Shown here one piece after another: positions 46,571 to 57,997 of a stretch of 64,000 nucleotides of DNA (its first letter is position 1; every line of letters starts with the position of its first letter). The position numbers were made by a program, and so were the translations under genes. This DNA is from Calcarisporiella thermophila CBS 279.70. Lineage: Eukaryota; Calcarisporiellomycota. The stretch lies in contig NW_027192217.1 in assembly GCF_041956535.1 (NCBI RefSeq), positions 116,196-180,195 on the forward strand, in the 5' to 3' direction. The notes beneath the pieces were generated by a model. The model had not been told where the DNA came from. It ran no database searches and was given only the letters and a program-made list of their open reading frames with translations.

Positions 46571-47672
46571 TTAGTTTCCAGCTTTTTTGGCAGCAGCCAG
46601 AAATGGCTTACATTCCTTCGCGTTGAGTTTATTTGGGTTCTCGGTACCTTTTATCGTCACCCCATAATTCTTCAAGACCACCGGCTTCTTGAAGTACAAG
46701 TCACCAGCGGCAATAACCTTTTCCCAATCGGCCATGCGGTCCCCTGATTCAGGCCATACGTCATCGTTCGCGCAGCAAACGAGTTCATGCCTTGTGCGTA
46801 TGAATCTCATTAGGAATTGTTGCTCTGACTCGTTATTCTTTCTGGGCCCGCCGCTCAGGTTAAGGATGCGCCAGATATTGATGTCAGGCTCTGTATAGTG
46901 CCAGCCATTCTGAATGATACTGAATAATTGAGAATAAATGGCGACGCGGATAAAAAAGAGCAAGAAAAATCAGAGACAAAACTTAGAGATGCACATTCTT
47001 TAACCATCCTTACGTGTCAAACATTATAGCACCCGCAAGATCGGATTTCACATTGGCCATCTTTGCAAACTTCAACGCTGGCTCCATATAGGTGCGCAAG
47101 ACTGCTTCGTCCTGCACTCTCCGGAAATCAGGATCTAAGCAAGCAGCCTTTTTCCACGCAATATCGAAACCTTGAAGCTTGGTCGTGTCGTCGCGTTTTT
47201 TCGTGTCACAGAATGAAAGTTGACTGATACGTTTAAGTTCGACCAGATGCAAGTTTGAGAATGGGATGGCTTTCTTTCTCTTTGCGTACGTTTCAACCAC
47301 CTGGAATGCATCGTTCGTGCCCGTTGTGAATCCGACACGTCCACAAGTAAATCCACGACCGTCGCCTAACCTTTGAGTGTATTGATATTGGTACTCGGTG
47401 TTTCCATTCTCAAATACATTCGTAATCAACTGGGCGACCTTGATGCCATGGAGAGAAATCTTCTGTGGGGTGATATTTCCGAGATCATAGTAGTCAGTAG
47501 AATTCGTGGGCTCGATGCAGGTACGCTGCCCTTTTGCGGCGGGGAAGTTGAACTTGGCACACCTTTGCTTGTTTGGTTGGAAATCACCTTTGCAGAAGGG
47601 AAACTCTTTCGCGTCGGACAGTAAACTTGACAGCACTATCGTCAAGAACAATGCCAAGGGAAAGTGAAGCAT
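46571..47672 (-). CDS. Secreted chitosanase, glycoside hydrolase family 46
   Basis: Endo-hydrolysis of chitosan outside the cell. Two exons, 47672-47014 and 46919-46571 (335 aa, in frame). A signal peptide is evident (FPLALFLTIVLSSLLSDA), then a Cys-containing pro/linker part. The GH46 core begins ISLHGIKVAQLITNVFENG. The general acid is Glu88 (FENG) and the likely second catalytic residue Asp104 (GDGRGFTCGRVGFTTGTND), the diagnostic GH46 block. FDTIIQNGWHY, FLMRFIRTRHELV and WPESGDRMADW follow. GH46 is mainly bacterial, with some viral and fungal members. It would make sense in a fungus with a chitosan-rich wall, either for remodelling or for attack on other fungi. Confidence 0.88.
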
Positions 47673-49497
47673 CTATGCGACTCTTCTAAAGGGTGTAGTT
47701 GCAAATAATATCGTTAAATTAGCGAAAGAGAGGAGGGAACTGTCTTGTAGTGTCTAAAGTATCAACGGAATGATGGTTTTATTTCGTGAATAAAGGATGG
47801 CATAAAGTCGGAAAAAATAAATAACAAAGAAAAAGAAGAGAAGAAAGGCGAATTGCGAATCCACCTTAATCTATTACTAAGGGTTAAAATGGAAGGTCGG
47901 AGAGTTGATCGTTCTCAGGCACTTTAATGACCAATTTTGGTATATAAATGAAATCGCATTTTGGGTGAGGTGTTTCATCTTCAAGCGAATGCAAATTTAT
48001 CTTTTATGTGCAAGAGTGGATTAGGAGAGGCTGTTGAATTAAAATGCCTTGTACAACCAAGTTTTTTGCACTATGGTTATATACGATATAATAATGCAGC
48101 TTCTCTACGATATGGCCCAACTCTCTCATCATACCTCGCAAATCTATTCTTAATCTTATCTAGTCACTGTTTACATTTGCTAGTTTCTAGCCAAGATGAT
48201 AAATTAAAAGTGATATTGAATGAAAACACACGCTCCCACGCAATTAGGCTGATCTTACCAAAGGTGCATAGCTTCAATTAAGACCTCGCGAAAATGGATT
48301 AAATGCGTAGTTGAGGCCATTCTAGGATACGACGCAAGGTTAGAAGGAATGAGCCATGTGTTTTAAACAAAATTCGAGGTATTTCCAATGAAAGTGTTTA
48401 AATCTTATCGATTGTTGAGAATTCAAAAACATTGCATTGAAGTACAATATCTCTCCTTGAGCCTATATTGTGCTAAAAACGGTGGCTTGCAAAACGGCTC
48501 ACAATGCTATGTGGTTATCACATCGACAAGATTTTTAACCCCTAATTCAACTTAGTAGCCCATATTACATACTCGGGCCAATATTTCCAATAAATTTAGC
48601 CCACTGCCAAACACATCACGATGTAATCTCAGAGCTCGAATTAAATATCTATTTTGCGGCTTAGAGTAAATGAGCACCATGACTTAATTATGTTCAAAAA
48701 AGAGAGTTTAAAGAAAATATTCCCTAATGCACCTCTTATCTACTCGCATATGTATCGTGTTATCTAGTTGGTTGTAAACTATAAATATTTGTAGTTCAGG
48801 TTGCTATTAGCGTTGCCTATCGTTTGGTTCTTTGATTGTGATCTGAGAATTGGCCGATTGTTTTTATTTTTGCTATTAACCTAGCGGGGGCTGAGGGTGA
48901 GCTCTGGGCTTAGCAAAGGTTTAAATCAGGTAAAATAACTTGTTAAGCACTTATTAATTTTGGCTAGAGATGAATTGGTATTGCTAGCCCCTTTTCTGTG
49001 GTCAAACTCGTCCCATATGCGTACTGAATGGTTCAGCCTCGAAACGAACAGTTCTTGTGCTGCAACTTGAATTCAGAGACCTACAAACTCGAATTATATT
49101 TGGCAGGCTCTATTGACTTGTACGGCCACTTTTACTCCTCTCGGGGAAATATTTAAGATGCTATTCAAATTGAAGGCGCCTCTGTGGTTCAAACTCTGGA
49201 AAGATCCAGTAAATGGTTAGCTAAAGTGCGGAGCGGATGGTATCTGTGACTGCTATGCTTTGGATATTTGGTAAGTATGGCTTGTGGAACGCAATTGCGT
49301 TTTTTCGTTCTATTCAAAGTGTTCTATTTGTGCTTGCCAGTCTACCCTATTTTTATTCTTCATCTTTCGTTTCCTCTCCCCTTCATCTTCCTATAATCCC
49401 GCTGGAACGGTCCATCCCCTTTCACTTATTTATCATCATTTCTTGTATATCGAGTGTTTGAGTGGAAGACAAAGGAGGGGACAAGGAGGGAATCAGA
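47673..49497. other. Divergent AT-rich intergenic, 1.8 kb
   Basis: Separates the chitosanase start (-) from the glycosyltransferase start (+). Low GC throughout. A 106-codon frame at 47961-48281 opens with TTG and has random-looking composition. No gene, RNA or repeat recognised. Confidence 0.55.
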
Positions 49498-51373
49498 ATG
49501 TCAAATTACGTATCATCGTCTGACTTTAAGACAGATCTAGAGTCCGGATCTTCACTTCCCTTTCGCGCTAGATCCACAAGGCTAACTGTGGAAGTGCCAG
49601 TCGCTCCATCTCATCCTCAGCCAAGCTCTCCTCATGCCATCTCCTCCCCACATCTAACATCTCCTGGTCGGTCATCCCCGTTACTTGGTCGCGCACCCTC
49701 CGGCTCCTTTCTTCCGCATAGCCCAGTCCGTCCCAAACGACGCCCGCTCTCCGGAACAGTGGCAGGCTATGTGCGTGACTTTCTTAACTGGCCACTGAAT
49801 TCATCCCTCCTCACACCCACTCATTCCCCATCCTCTTCGGGGAAGAGATGGTGGCTATCGCGAGCTTTCCGAATGGGAATTTTTCTAGTTACTGCCTTTT
49901 CGGTCCTTCTGACTACAGCCCATCTTTTTCGATGGATGGCGGTGGGATCATTGGACAAAAGGCATGTGGCATTGGTACAAACCCCAAAATTCGAGTTAAA
50001 ACGCACCTATGACCCTGGTAATGAAATCTCTTTGTCATGCCCGCACTTTTTCCTCCACAATTTATGATAGTACCTCTTTCTGTAGATATGCCGTACTCAG
50101 TGCTCTCAGAGTTTACCACGAAATACCGCCTGTCGAAAATGTTCTCGATGGAGCTCCCAGATACCCTAAGTCATGTGGATCCTTATTATCTAAGATCCGC
50201 GGTCCGCCCTGACCCAGAGTCTGTTACCCTACTCATGATTCTAGATGAAAATGGGCTTGATGATTTACCTCAAATGGCTAAGAGTTGGGGAGGTAAGGCT
50301 TTGGTGGAGCCATAGTTCTATTTCTCACTTGTTATTTAACACCCCCCCCCTTTTAGGGCCAATATCTGCCACTATTGCCATTTCAACCGATACCAAAAAC
50401 AGTCTTCCCAAACTCTCGGCCAAAGAGTTCGCCTTGTTAAAGCGTATTCGTGAACTTCACCAGTCAGAACCTGTACTTAAACGCAGCACCGATATTCATA
50501 TCATTTTTGAATCAATACCCTATAAGCCAATGCAACCACGTCGTAATCTCCACCGTAATCTGGCACGCCTATTCTCTCGTACGGATTATATTGCAGATTT
50601 CGCTCCGAATACCTGGCCGGTCACAGATATCCAGGAAGCATTGCAACTGCCTATGTATCTAGATAGGCTAAAAGATGGAGATGTGCTTGTCATTCCCACG
50701 TTTGCGTATAGAGCTAATTCTACTGCACGGGAAGTTCCATACTCTAAGGGCGCGGCACTACGGTTGGCTGAAGCGGGTGAGCTAACCCTCTTCGATCGAA
50801 GCTGGGAGGCGGGGACCGGGCCTACCGGGTACAACACTTGGCGCAATGAGAATCAGCTCTACAAAGTGGATGATTTCGAGCTACACTATGAGCCAAGCGT
50901 CATCATGTCAAAATCGCAACTGCCTTGGTAACTACACAGACATTCCACAATATTAAGAATCTGCTTGTATTTAATCCAATACTATTATTTTTTAGGTGTC
51001 CAGAAAAATTCAAGGACAATCGAGCATCGTGTCTATACGGTGCATATCTATCCGGTGCGGAATTCTATGTTATGCCCGAGGACTTTTTAATACAAAAGCC
51101 AGGCACCCCAGAGCACCCTGGGGATGAGTCTTTATTTGAGGTATTTATCATGTGCTCAATAGAAAATCATGCTTACAATATTAATTGTATTAATGGTATG
51201 GTACACAGAAATTGTTTGGAGAACGTCTTTATCTTAAATATCAGCAAGAGCAATGCCTCAGGCATGCGGGTCGTTTCGTCTCTCTAGGGCTCTGGAACAC
51301 ACCTCGGTCGCAGCATTGCAAGGTGCAGTGCGCAAATGTGTTAAGAGCTTGGGGTAAGGGGATTTTAAGCTGA
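49498..51373 (+). CDS. Type II membrane glycosyltransferase, LARGE/GT49-like
   Basis: Five exons: 49498-50017, 50086-50292, 50357-50927, 50996-51140, 51209-51373 (535 aa, in frame). Topology is Golgi type II: a cytosolic N terminus of about 115 Ser/Pro-rich residues, one signal anchor (FRMGIFLVTAFSVLLTTAHL), then the luminal domain. GT49 features are PDPESVTLLMILDENGLDDL, GPISATIAISTD, RRNLHRNLARLFSRTDYIAD, a central LPMYLDRLKDGDVLVIPTFA, and the late WCPEKFKDNRASCLYGAYLS and SGAEFYVMPEDFLI blocks. The family includes LARGE and B4GAT1 glucuronyltransferases of animals; fungal members are uncharacterised. The ATG at 49498 was chosen because the frame upstream opens only with a GTG. Donor sugar is unknown. 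Confidence 0.82.
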
Positions 51374-51954
51374 ATATAATATAATAAAGATACTTTACGA
51401 TATATTAGCAAATATCTATCTCTGGGGTTATCCTTATTTTGTAATTATGCTCTTTGTGTTTGTGCTTTTATGGTTGATTATCCGCTGAATAGATAACTTT
51501 TGAATTTGATTTCTAATAAACGTCCCGACGTTATTATCCGATGACGCGACGTGTTAAAAGAATCAATTTAGGTGCATCAGCGAAGCAAAATTCGCCGCTT
51601 TATTCACTTTTAATTTTTTTTTTTCGCGTTCTTTTTTTCTTTATTCATCGTTTTCGCTTTGTATAACCTGTTACCATTTCATTGACAATACCTCTAAATT
51701 ATCACCATACTGGCTCTATCTCTCGACGACTCGTCCATTCCACGTACATCTGTAGTACTTATGCTCTCTTCATCTCTTTGATTGATTTACGCTCTTTCAA
51801 AATCAACTATTTTTAATTTTCTTAGATCACTTTGCATTTTTACATATTTTTATCCCCCCTCCCCGCCTCCTCCCATTGTGACCTTTTTTATTTTCCATTC
51901 ATATTTTTATCTGCCACTACTCTATAAACGCGAATAGAATATTACTGAGAGGGC
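51374..51954. other. Intergenic, 581 bp
   Basis: 3' flank of the glycosyltransferase gene and T/C-rich promoter of the LIM gene. No gene seen. Confidence 0.55.
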
Positions 51955-54365
51955 ATGGGTTTTTGCAAACGGTGTGGAGAGATTTCTTCGTTGAGCAAGT
52001 GTCGAAAATGTGGAGGGATGGTAGTTGGTAAACTATCCTTCAAAGAATACTTAGAATCTCCTAGGTTATTTTTATTTCGGGCTTACATTCATTTTTCATT
52101 TTTAGCTTCTGCTGCAAGTGGACTTGGTGAAGATAATCTTGATCGCTGGTCGAGCGCGTAAGTAATTTAACATCATTGAAATTGTGTACATAAAACTTTT
52201 AGAGGCACGCGCTTTAATCTTGTTTTTATAATGTTTAGTTATCTGAAGACTGCAAATGGCGATATAGAAGCCACACTGAAACGACTCACTATATCGTCAC
52301 GTCCTAGTTCTGTGTTGGGCAAACGGGGGTGCAATGATTGCGGGGCAGCTCTCTCCGTGAACAGCGCAAATTTTGAACAGGAGACGCTTGAAAAATTCTT
52401 TTGTTCATCGTGCTATACGAAGCGTTTCAGTAAGGGTGACTGGTACGAATTGATTAATGTCTATTCAGTTGAGGTTAAACAGATTATCTAACCCTTTCCA
52501 TATTGAACTAGTCGCGCATGCCTGAAGCCCGTGATTTCTAAAGAGTCGTCTTGGGTTAGCCATGGCCAGCGCGTTTGGCACAAGAATTGCTTTCGATGCA
52601 GACACTGTGATAGCCTAGTGCCGAACCCGCTCGTTGACCTTGTAGGGCGTCCTACCTGTGAAGATTGTCTATTGTCGAAAAAAAGCGAATCGCATACAGA
52701 ACAGCCCATTGTACATGCCACACCTCCTTCTTCCCCGGAGCCAGTGAGAGTCGCATCTCCCATCTCAGTAGTTTCAGACCATTACAGCCCCTACATTCGA
52801 TCTGATTCCCCTTCATTTTACGGCAGCGACCGGAACGGATGTTATCCAATAGTGTCATATTCTTTGTTGGCGCGTTCAGGATCAAGCGTTTCGTCCATCT
52901 CGGATATTACCACCACTACTACAACGACCAACACATCCAATGGCTCCAGGCCTTCAACTCCAACTTCAACGATCTCGTGCAGCTCCCGTACATCTCCTAT
53001 GTCTCCGGAAGACATATTGGAAACTGGGACAGTGCGCTATCGGCGCGATAGAGCCATGTCATCTGTACGGAGAACATTTGTCGAGCCTCCGCTCTTTCGG
53101 AGAGAACGCGCCAAATCCTCCCCCAGATTCACTTTTGTTCCCGTTCGAGAACATCCTGAGAACGTTGATTCAGAGATCGCTTATAATAAGCAAGTTCCCG
53201 TAGGGGCGAGCCCTAGGGGAGAAGTCGAGTCAACTACAGCTGCCAATGGCTTGCACGAAACAGCAGCCGATAAAGAAGTCAATTCGCCTCACAATACTAG
53301 TGTTGATTTAACGACCCAGGATGAAACGGTGCACGAATACAAATATCCCATTCAGTCTCCAGAGAAGATGCCTACACCCACGCGTCGCGAACGAGCCCTA
53401 TCGACTCCGAGTCGTCCGCATACTGCTCCCAGTGCTATCGAAAAACAGGGGATCCTAACCCGAAGTCCACATTCGAAGCGTGGTAGTGTTCAGCATGGCC
53501 AGAGTCGGTATTGCACAAAATGTCGCGAGGTGATTCAAGGGTCTAGCGTGCGGCTGAAGTCCGGCGACTCTTATCACATTTACTGTTTTACGTGTGCGGG
53601 TTGTCACCAAGAATTTACTGAAAGCGAATTTGTTTGGAGTGGAGGAAAACCTTATCACTTCAAGGTATCTGTCATTGAGTTTTAGCCCCTTATCATGTTT
53701 ATCTAATGTCTGTTATGATTAGTGTGTACCCAAGTCCACTGAGGTTACCTCCATCAAGTGCGCAAAGTGCGACTTGGCTATTTCAGATAAATTCATCAGA
53801 ATCGATGGGGCCAATTACCACTTAACGGTTAGTGAAGAGCGTGCTTCCACGTATAATCCAACTTTACTTAATTCAATTCTGTTATATATAGTGTTTCTGC
53901 TGTGAGCAATGCCATAAGACGCTTCAGCCGAATTCCCACTATTTTGAGATGGATGGAAATAGGTTGTGCACCTCTTGCGGCTCTCACCTCTCCGTTCCCG
54001 GGCCAGCGGAAAAAATCGTCCCTTCGCTTCGAAACAACAATCCTGCACCTGTCTTTCCAAATGATCGTCTCAGCGAGCCCCCCCGAATGTCCTCACTCTT
54101 TAGCTCACGTACTAAGCCTCTACCGAAGTTAGGCGGAATGACGCATTGTCCGCGTTGCAGACTTCCAGTTGCGTTCATGGAGCAGACACCGGGCCCGAGG
54201 GCCACGAAATGGCATCGTAAATGCCTGAAGTGCTTAAAGTGTCGAAAGGAACTGGACAGTGGTGCTAACGTGACGCCAGACGGGGTGGGGCCATTTTGTA
54301 GAGCCTGCTTCAACAAGTACAAGGTGGATCCCTCTATATGTGAAAAGGTGGTGTTGGAATTATAA
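51955..54365 (+). CDS. Multi-LIM domain protein
   Basis: Six exons: 51955-52027, 52106-52157, 52239-52442, 52512-53664, 53723-53827, 53892-54365 (686 aa, in frame). The N terminus has a CxxC...CxxC mini zinc ribbon (FCKRCGEISSLSKCRKCGG). A LIM domain spans exons 3-4, with CNDCGAAL, FCSSCYTKR and CRACLKP followed by WHKNCFRCRHC and CEDC. A Ser/Thr/Pro-rich disordered region of about 300 residues follows. Three further LIM domains follow (YCTKCREVI, IKCAKCDLAI, THCPRCRLP starts), the last with WHRKCLKCLKC. LIM domains bind proteins, often at actin or polarity sites; fungal paxillin-like Pxl1 is one relative by layout. Specific partners are unknown. A short TSTSNGS-type serine tract and repeated RRERALS/RRERAKS motifs suggest phosphorylation. 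Confidence 0.87.
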
Positions 54366-55141
54366 ACAGCTCTTTACCCTTGGCATTTATTAATTTTGTA
54401 TTAAGTTTATTTTCTCGTTTCTTTTGTCGTCTATACATATTTTTTGTCTTATTAGTTTTTTTATTCACTTTACCCTTTACCTACAGTCTATATTCTGTCC
54501 CAGAGTGGATAGGAGGATTTTATAACCTTTCGAATAGTAATTTTTCTATACACTATTTTTTCTTTTTCTAACCCCAATTGAAAATGGCATAATACAATAT
54601 TATCCCCTAGTTTCTTAGCTCCTTATCACAATCCCCTGTTCTCGAGACAAAAAATTGAGTCTGAATTGTTCTGAAACATTATGATCTGCAAACCCTGCTC
54701 CCATCTTTTTTTAATGAGAATGCGAAATTTTTTCCATGAGCAGCGACGGGAAACCAGGAGCTCGGTTCTTTTTCCTGTTTATTTTTTTTTTTGAAAAAAA
54801 CATAGTGTTTCGAGTAAACAATTGACTTTACAGAGGTTGCGTCTCTTGTAGGCTTTTGTTCTCCATCTATCACCTCCCTATTCTACCGACCTTGAACTAG
54901 TGCTTCTATGTTATACTCATTGCGTAACCCCGCTCACCCTCTAACATAGTACGCATTGTTCCCTCCTCACTCCCCCCCTTTTTTTTGCCTCGTATTCCCT
55001 ATTCTATTCCCTTTCTTATTATATTATTTGTATTATTCATTATTCTCTTTTCCCCAGCCAAGGTCTTATCTACATAGGAAAAAATACAATTCTCTTATTC
55101 TATCTTGGCAGTTTTTGAGAATTCATCCCCACCGTCTCGTT
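54366..55141. other. Intergenic, 776 bp
   Basis: 3' flank of the LIM gene and the T/C-rich promoter/leader of the KH gene. The open frame continues 62 codons upstream of the chosen KH start but is a Phe/Pro/Leu-rich translation of a pyrimidine tract. No gene seen. Confidence 0.55.
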
Positions 55142-56176
55142 ATGTCTGAAGATTCCTCCTCACCTCAAGGTGATAACTCTACTTACCTCGCAGGACTTTC
55201 TGCGAGTGAATTTGCCACGTCGACAACCGATGCTTTGCAGGAAGATTTGCTTACGTTGCGTGCTCTAGTGACAACTCGAGAGGCTGGTGTCATCATCGGC
55301 AAGGCAGGACAAACAGTTGCTCATCTCCGTGACTCAACGGGTGTGCGCGCTGGAGTTTCAAAGCTCGTACCGGGCGTGAATGAGCGTATTCTGACAGTGC
55401 AAGGGGGGATTGATGCCGTTGCCGAGGCGTATGGCTTAGTAGCCCAAAGTCTCTTAGAGAATCCACCCCATGCCCCTCCTCCTGGGCAAGCTAACACAAC
55501 TCTTACTATACGGTTGCTCATTTCGCACAATCTTATGGGAACTATCATTGGGAAGCAAGGAGCAAAAATAAAAGAGATCCAGGACGGAAGCGGCGCAAGA
55601 CTTACTGCGGCAAAAGAGATGCTCCCTCAGAGCACAGAACGGGTTGTGGAGGTGGTGGGCACAGTCGGCGCGGTGAGGGATGCTATTCGAGAGGTCGGAA
55701 GGTGTCTCGTGGAGGAGAAAGAGAGAGGTGTCGGGACGGTTTTGTATGTGCCAGGGGGAAACCCAGTGGCAGGGAGAAGAGAATCTTTAGGTGGTGCAAG
55801 GCGGGAATCGGTGGGGACGCTTGGTGTCCGACGCGAGTCGCTTGGAAATACTCTGGGGGGCGGAGTAAGGCGGGAATCGGTTCCCTCTGGGAATGGCATT
55901 AACGACCCCAGCATTTGCACCCAAACCATTGCCATCCCCCCCTCTATGGTTGGATGCATCATCGGCAAGGGCGGCGCTCGCATCGCCGAAATCCGTCGTG
56001 CATCCGGATGCCGTATCGATATTGCCCGTGAACCACACGATGAAAGCGGAGATAGAGTATTTACGCTCCAGGGAACTCCAGAACAGAATGAAAGGGCGCT
56101 GATGATGTTATATAGTCAGCTGGAAGCCGAAAAGGAGCGACGCTTAAGCCTGGCCACCGTGGAAGAAAACGAATAA
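55142..56176 (+). CDS. RNA-binding protein with three KH domains (PCBP/Pbp2-like)
   Basis: Single exon, 344 aa. KH1 at about 38-105 (GVIIGKAGQTVAHLRDSTGV), KH2 at about 120-190 (GTIIGKQGAKIKEIQDGSGA), KH3 at about 258-330 (GCIIGKGGARIAEIRRASGC), each with the GxxG loop for single-stranded nucleic acid. The arrangement of two close KH domains, a linker and a third matches poly(C)-binding proteins and yeast Pbp2/Hek2. The KH2-KH3 linker holds four RRES motifs (Ser215, 223, 233, 246), and RRLS occurs at 333-336. These are basophilic-kinase (PKA-type RRxS) sites. The start was placed at MSEDSS because the frame upstream is a pyrimidine tract. Confidence 0.92.
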   Translation: MSEDSSSPQGDNSTYLAGLSASEFATSTTDALQEDLLTLRALVTTREAGVIIGKAGQTVAHLRDSTGVRAGVSKLVPGVNERILTVQGGIDAVAEAYGLVAQSLLENPPHAPPPGQANTTLTIRLLISHNLMGTIIGKQGAKIKEIQDGSGARLTAAKEMLPQSTERVVEVVGTVGAVRDAIREVGRCLVEEKERGVGTVLYVPGGNPVAGRRESLGGARRESVGTLGVRRESLGNTLGGGVRRESVPSGNGINDPSICTQTIAIPPSMVGCIIGKGGARIAEIRRASGCRIDIAREPHDESGDRVFTLQGTPEQNERALMMLYSQLEAEKERRLSLATVEENE

Positions 56177-56514
56177 ATCTTGTTTTTACATCCCACACCT
56201 GTCTTATTCATTCGGTACATATCTTTTTTTTTTTTCTTTGTCTGTTTGTTTGTCTGTCTGTTTGTCTCCTTTTGTGCTTTGTTCTTGGGTTTAAAACGAA
56301 CTCCTTCGATACTGATTCTCTTTAATTATACTCTTTGATTCGGGCTATTTTTTTTTGTTTCCTTCGTGTGTGGGTGTGCTCATTATTCTTTTCTTTTTCT
56401 TTTTCATTTTTGTTTCTTTCAAGCAAATATCACTTCATCTTTCATCATTAATAGCTTCAAAATTACAATATCCAATAAACTAAATTATATACAATATTCA
56501 CCATCGCCCAAACT
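56177..56514. other. Convergent intergenic, 338 bp
   Basis: 3' flanks of the KH and dysbindin-like genes. Contains a TGTT/TGTC imperfect tetranucleotide run near 56237-56266. No gene seen. Confidence 0.6.
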
Positions 56515-57551
56515 TTATGCACTGTAATCCTCATCCGGCAACAAGTCGGGCAATGGTCTATCCTCTAGTCGTGGTTCGTCACTCACCTTGTTATTGACGA
56601 TCAGGGTATTCTCCAGTCTATCCGAAAGCCCCACATCATCTTCATCTAAAAATGCATCCAATGCATTCCTATCCTCAAGGGTATCCTCAAGCTCCAGCTG
56701 ATACAATGCGGAGCTAGTGAGTTCTGGTGGCCTTTGTATGGTCACGTTCTGGTACAACCGCTGTGGCTCTCCCTCTCTCTGCCGCGCATATTCTCTCATC
56801 CTTTCTTCGAACGCAGTCTGCAGCCGTCGACTTTTCCGTTCGTTTAGCTCTCTTTTTTTACGCTCATATTCTCTCATCTTTTCTCGCTGATAGGCCTCAA
56901 ACTCTTGCGCCTGTGAGCGCTTCCAATCTTCGAAGCTTATCACTTCTTGCTCGCTCTCTGCACTCTCAATAAGCCGCTCAATACGGGCCAGCGAGAGCTG
57001 GATGGTAGAGGCCAAGGTAGCGACCTCATCTAGATTGCGGCGGACCTCTGGTAATAAGTCTGCTTCTTTTTCCATGAGATCGCACGCGTTGTTTTGCGAT
57101 TCAAATGTTCTAAAAAGTGCGAGGATAAGATCCTCCGCTTCCTGGAAGAAAATAAGTTAGACTCTTGAGATGGTAATGAGGAGGAATGTAATGTTATACA
57201 AACCCTTGCTTTTTCATAATTTTCCTGATTAGTTTCACGAATAACTTGCCATTGTTTTTCAAAACTCAAGACAAGCTCGGTGCATGCAGTTAGATCGGGA
57301 TTTATTGGTGGGTATAATATGTTTTTTCTGGGAGAAATACAGAAACCATTGTCAAAATCTGAATGCTGATATGTTGTAATGATACCTACTGTGAACCGGG
57401 TCGATGGACAAATGTTTCACTGAATTGTTCAAAGTTGGATTTGGACGATCGAGCACTGCAATAAAGATGTAATAAAAAAGTTTAGTAAAACTAGGGGATA
57501 GGGAAATGGTCGCGTCTGGTGTCTACCGTGAGTGGGAACTTGACTGCTCAT
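56515..57551 (-). CDS. Dysbindin-like protein (BLOC-1 subunit 8 family)
   Basis: Four exons: 57551-57527, 57455-57386, 57327-57204, 57141-56515 (281 aa, in frame). A predicted coiled coil fills most of the protein. It opens with LSFEKQWQVIRETNQENYEK and continues LPEVRRNLDEVATLASTI, then a charged helix (FEAYQREKMREYERKKRELN). The C terminus has DTLEDRNALDAFLDEDD, matching the acidic ALDxFL end of dysbindin. The N-terminal exon (MSSQVPTH) is only 25 nt. Exon 2 must use the GTATCA donor, because the nearby GTAGGT breaks the frame. Family role: a subunit of BLOC-1 in endosome-to-lysosome sorting. The call rests on pattern and layout, so moderate confidence. Confidence 0.72.
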
Positions 57552-57997
57552 CACTATTTATGAAATAGAGGTTATGTCGCATTCAATTTTTTAAGACTCA
57601 TATCACAAAATTTTCATTACCTTCCACTCCTTATAAGATCCCTGATATTGAGTGGGGTGGAGGGGAGGATTTTTTTTTAGCTGCTGGAACATAATCGCCA
57701 GTTGGCAGCTTGCATTTCTCGCCACCAACGATCTAATACTTAACTACCAATTCAAGTCGTGACTACTATTGTTACGTCAACGAACTTGGATTGGTTCTTG
57801 ATTTGTGACTTGCGTTTGGAAAGGAGAGGTAAGCAAAAAGGGACATGTCAATTTATTGCTATATCCATTCTGTTTTTTCTCCAAATTTTCATATAGCTTA
57901 CACACATCAATTCTAGAGAAGGTAGGTAGCTTTAGCTGTTTTGTTTGCTAAATGTTCAGAGAGGGTTGACTTGTTATGGACCTTGATTTCCTTAGCT
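57552..57997. promoter_or_regulatory. Divergent intergenic region, dysbindin-like / heme lyase
   Basis: 446 bp between the two starts. An AG immediately before the heme lyase ATG (CCTTAGCT-ATG) could be the acceptor of an intron in its 5' leader. No specific motif is claimed. Confidence 0.45.

Noticed and set aside
47961-48281. 106-codon frame in the chitosanase upstream region
   Set aside because: Starts with TTG, random-like composition, AT-rich surroundings, no motif.
54956-55141. N-terminal extension of the KH protein
   Set aside because: Phe/Pro/Leu/Tyr-rich translation of a pyrimidine tract; the KH protein has a good ATG at 55142.
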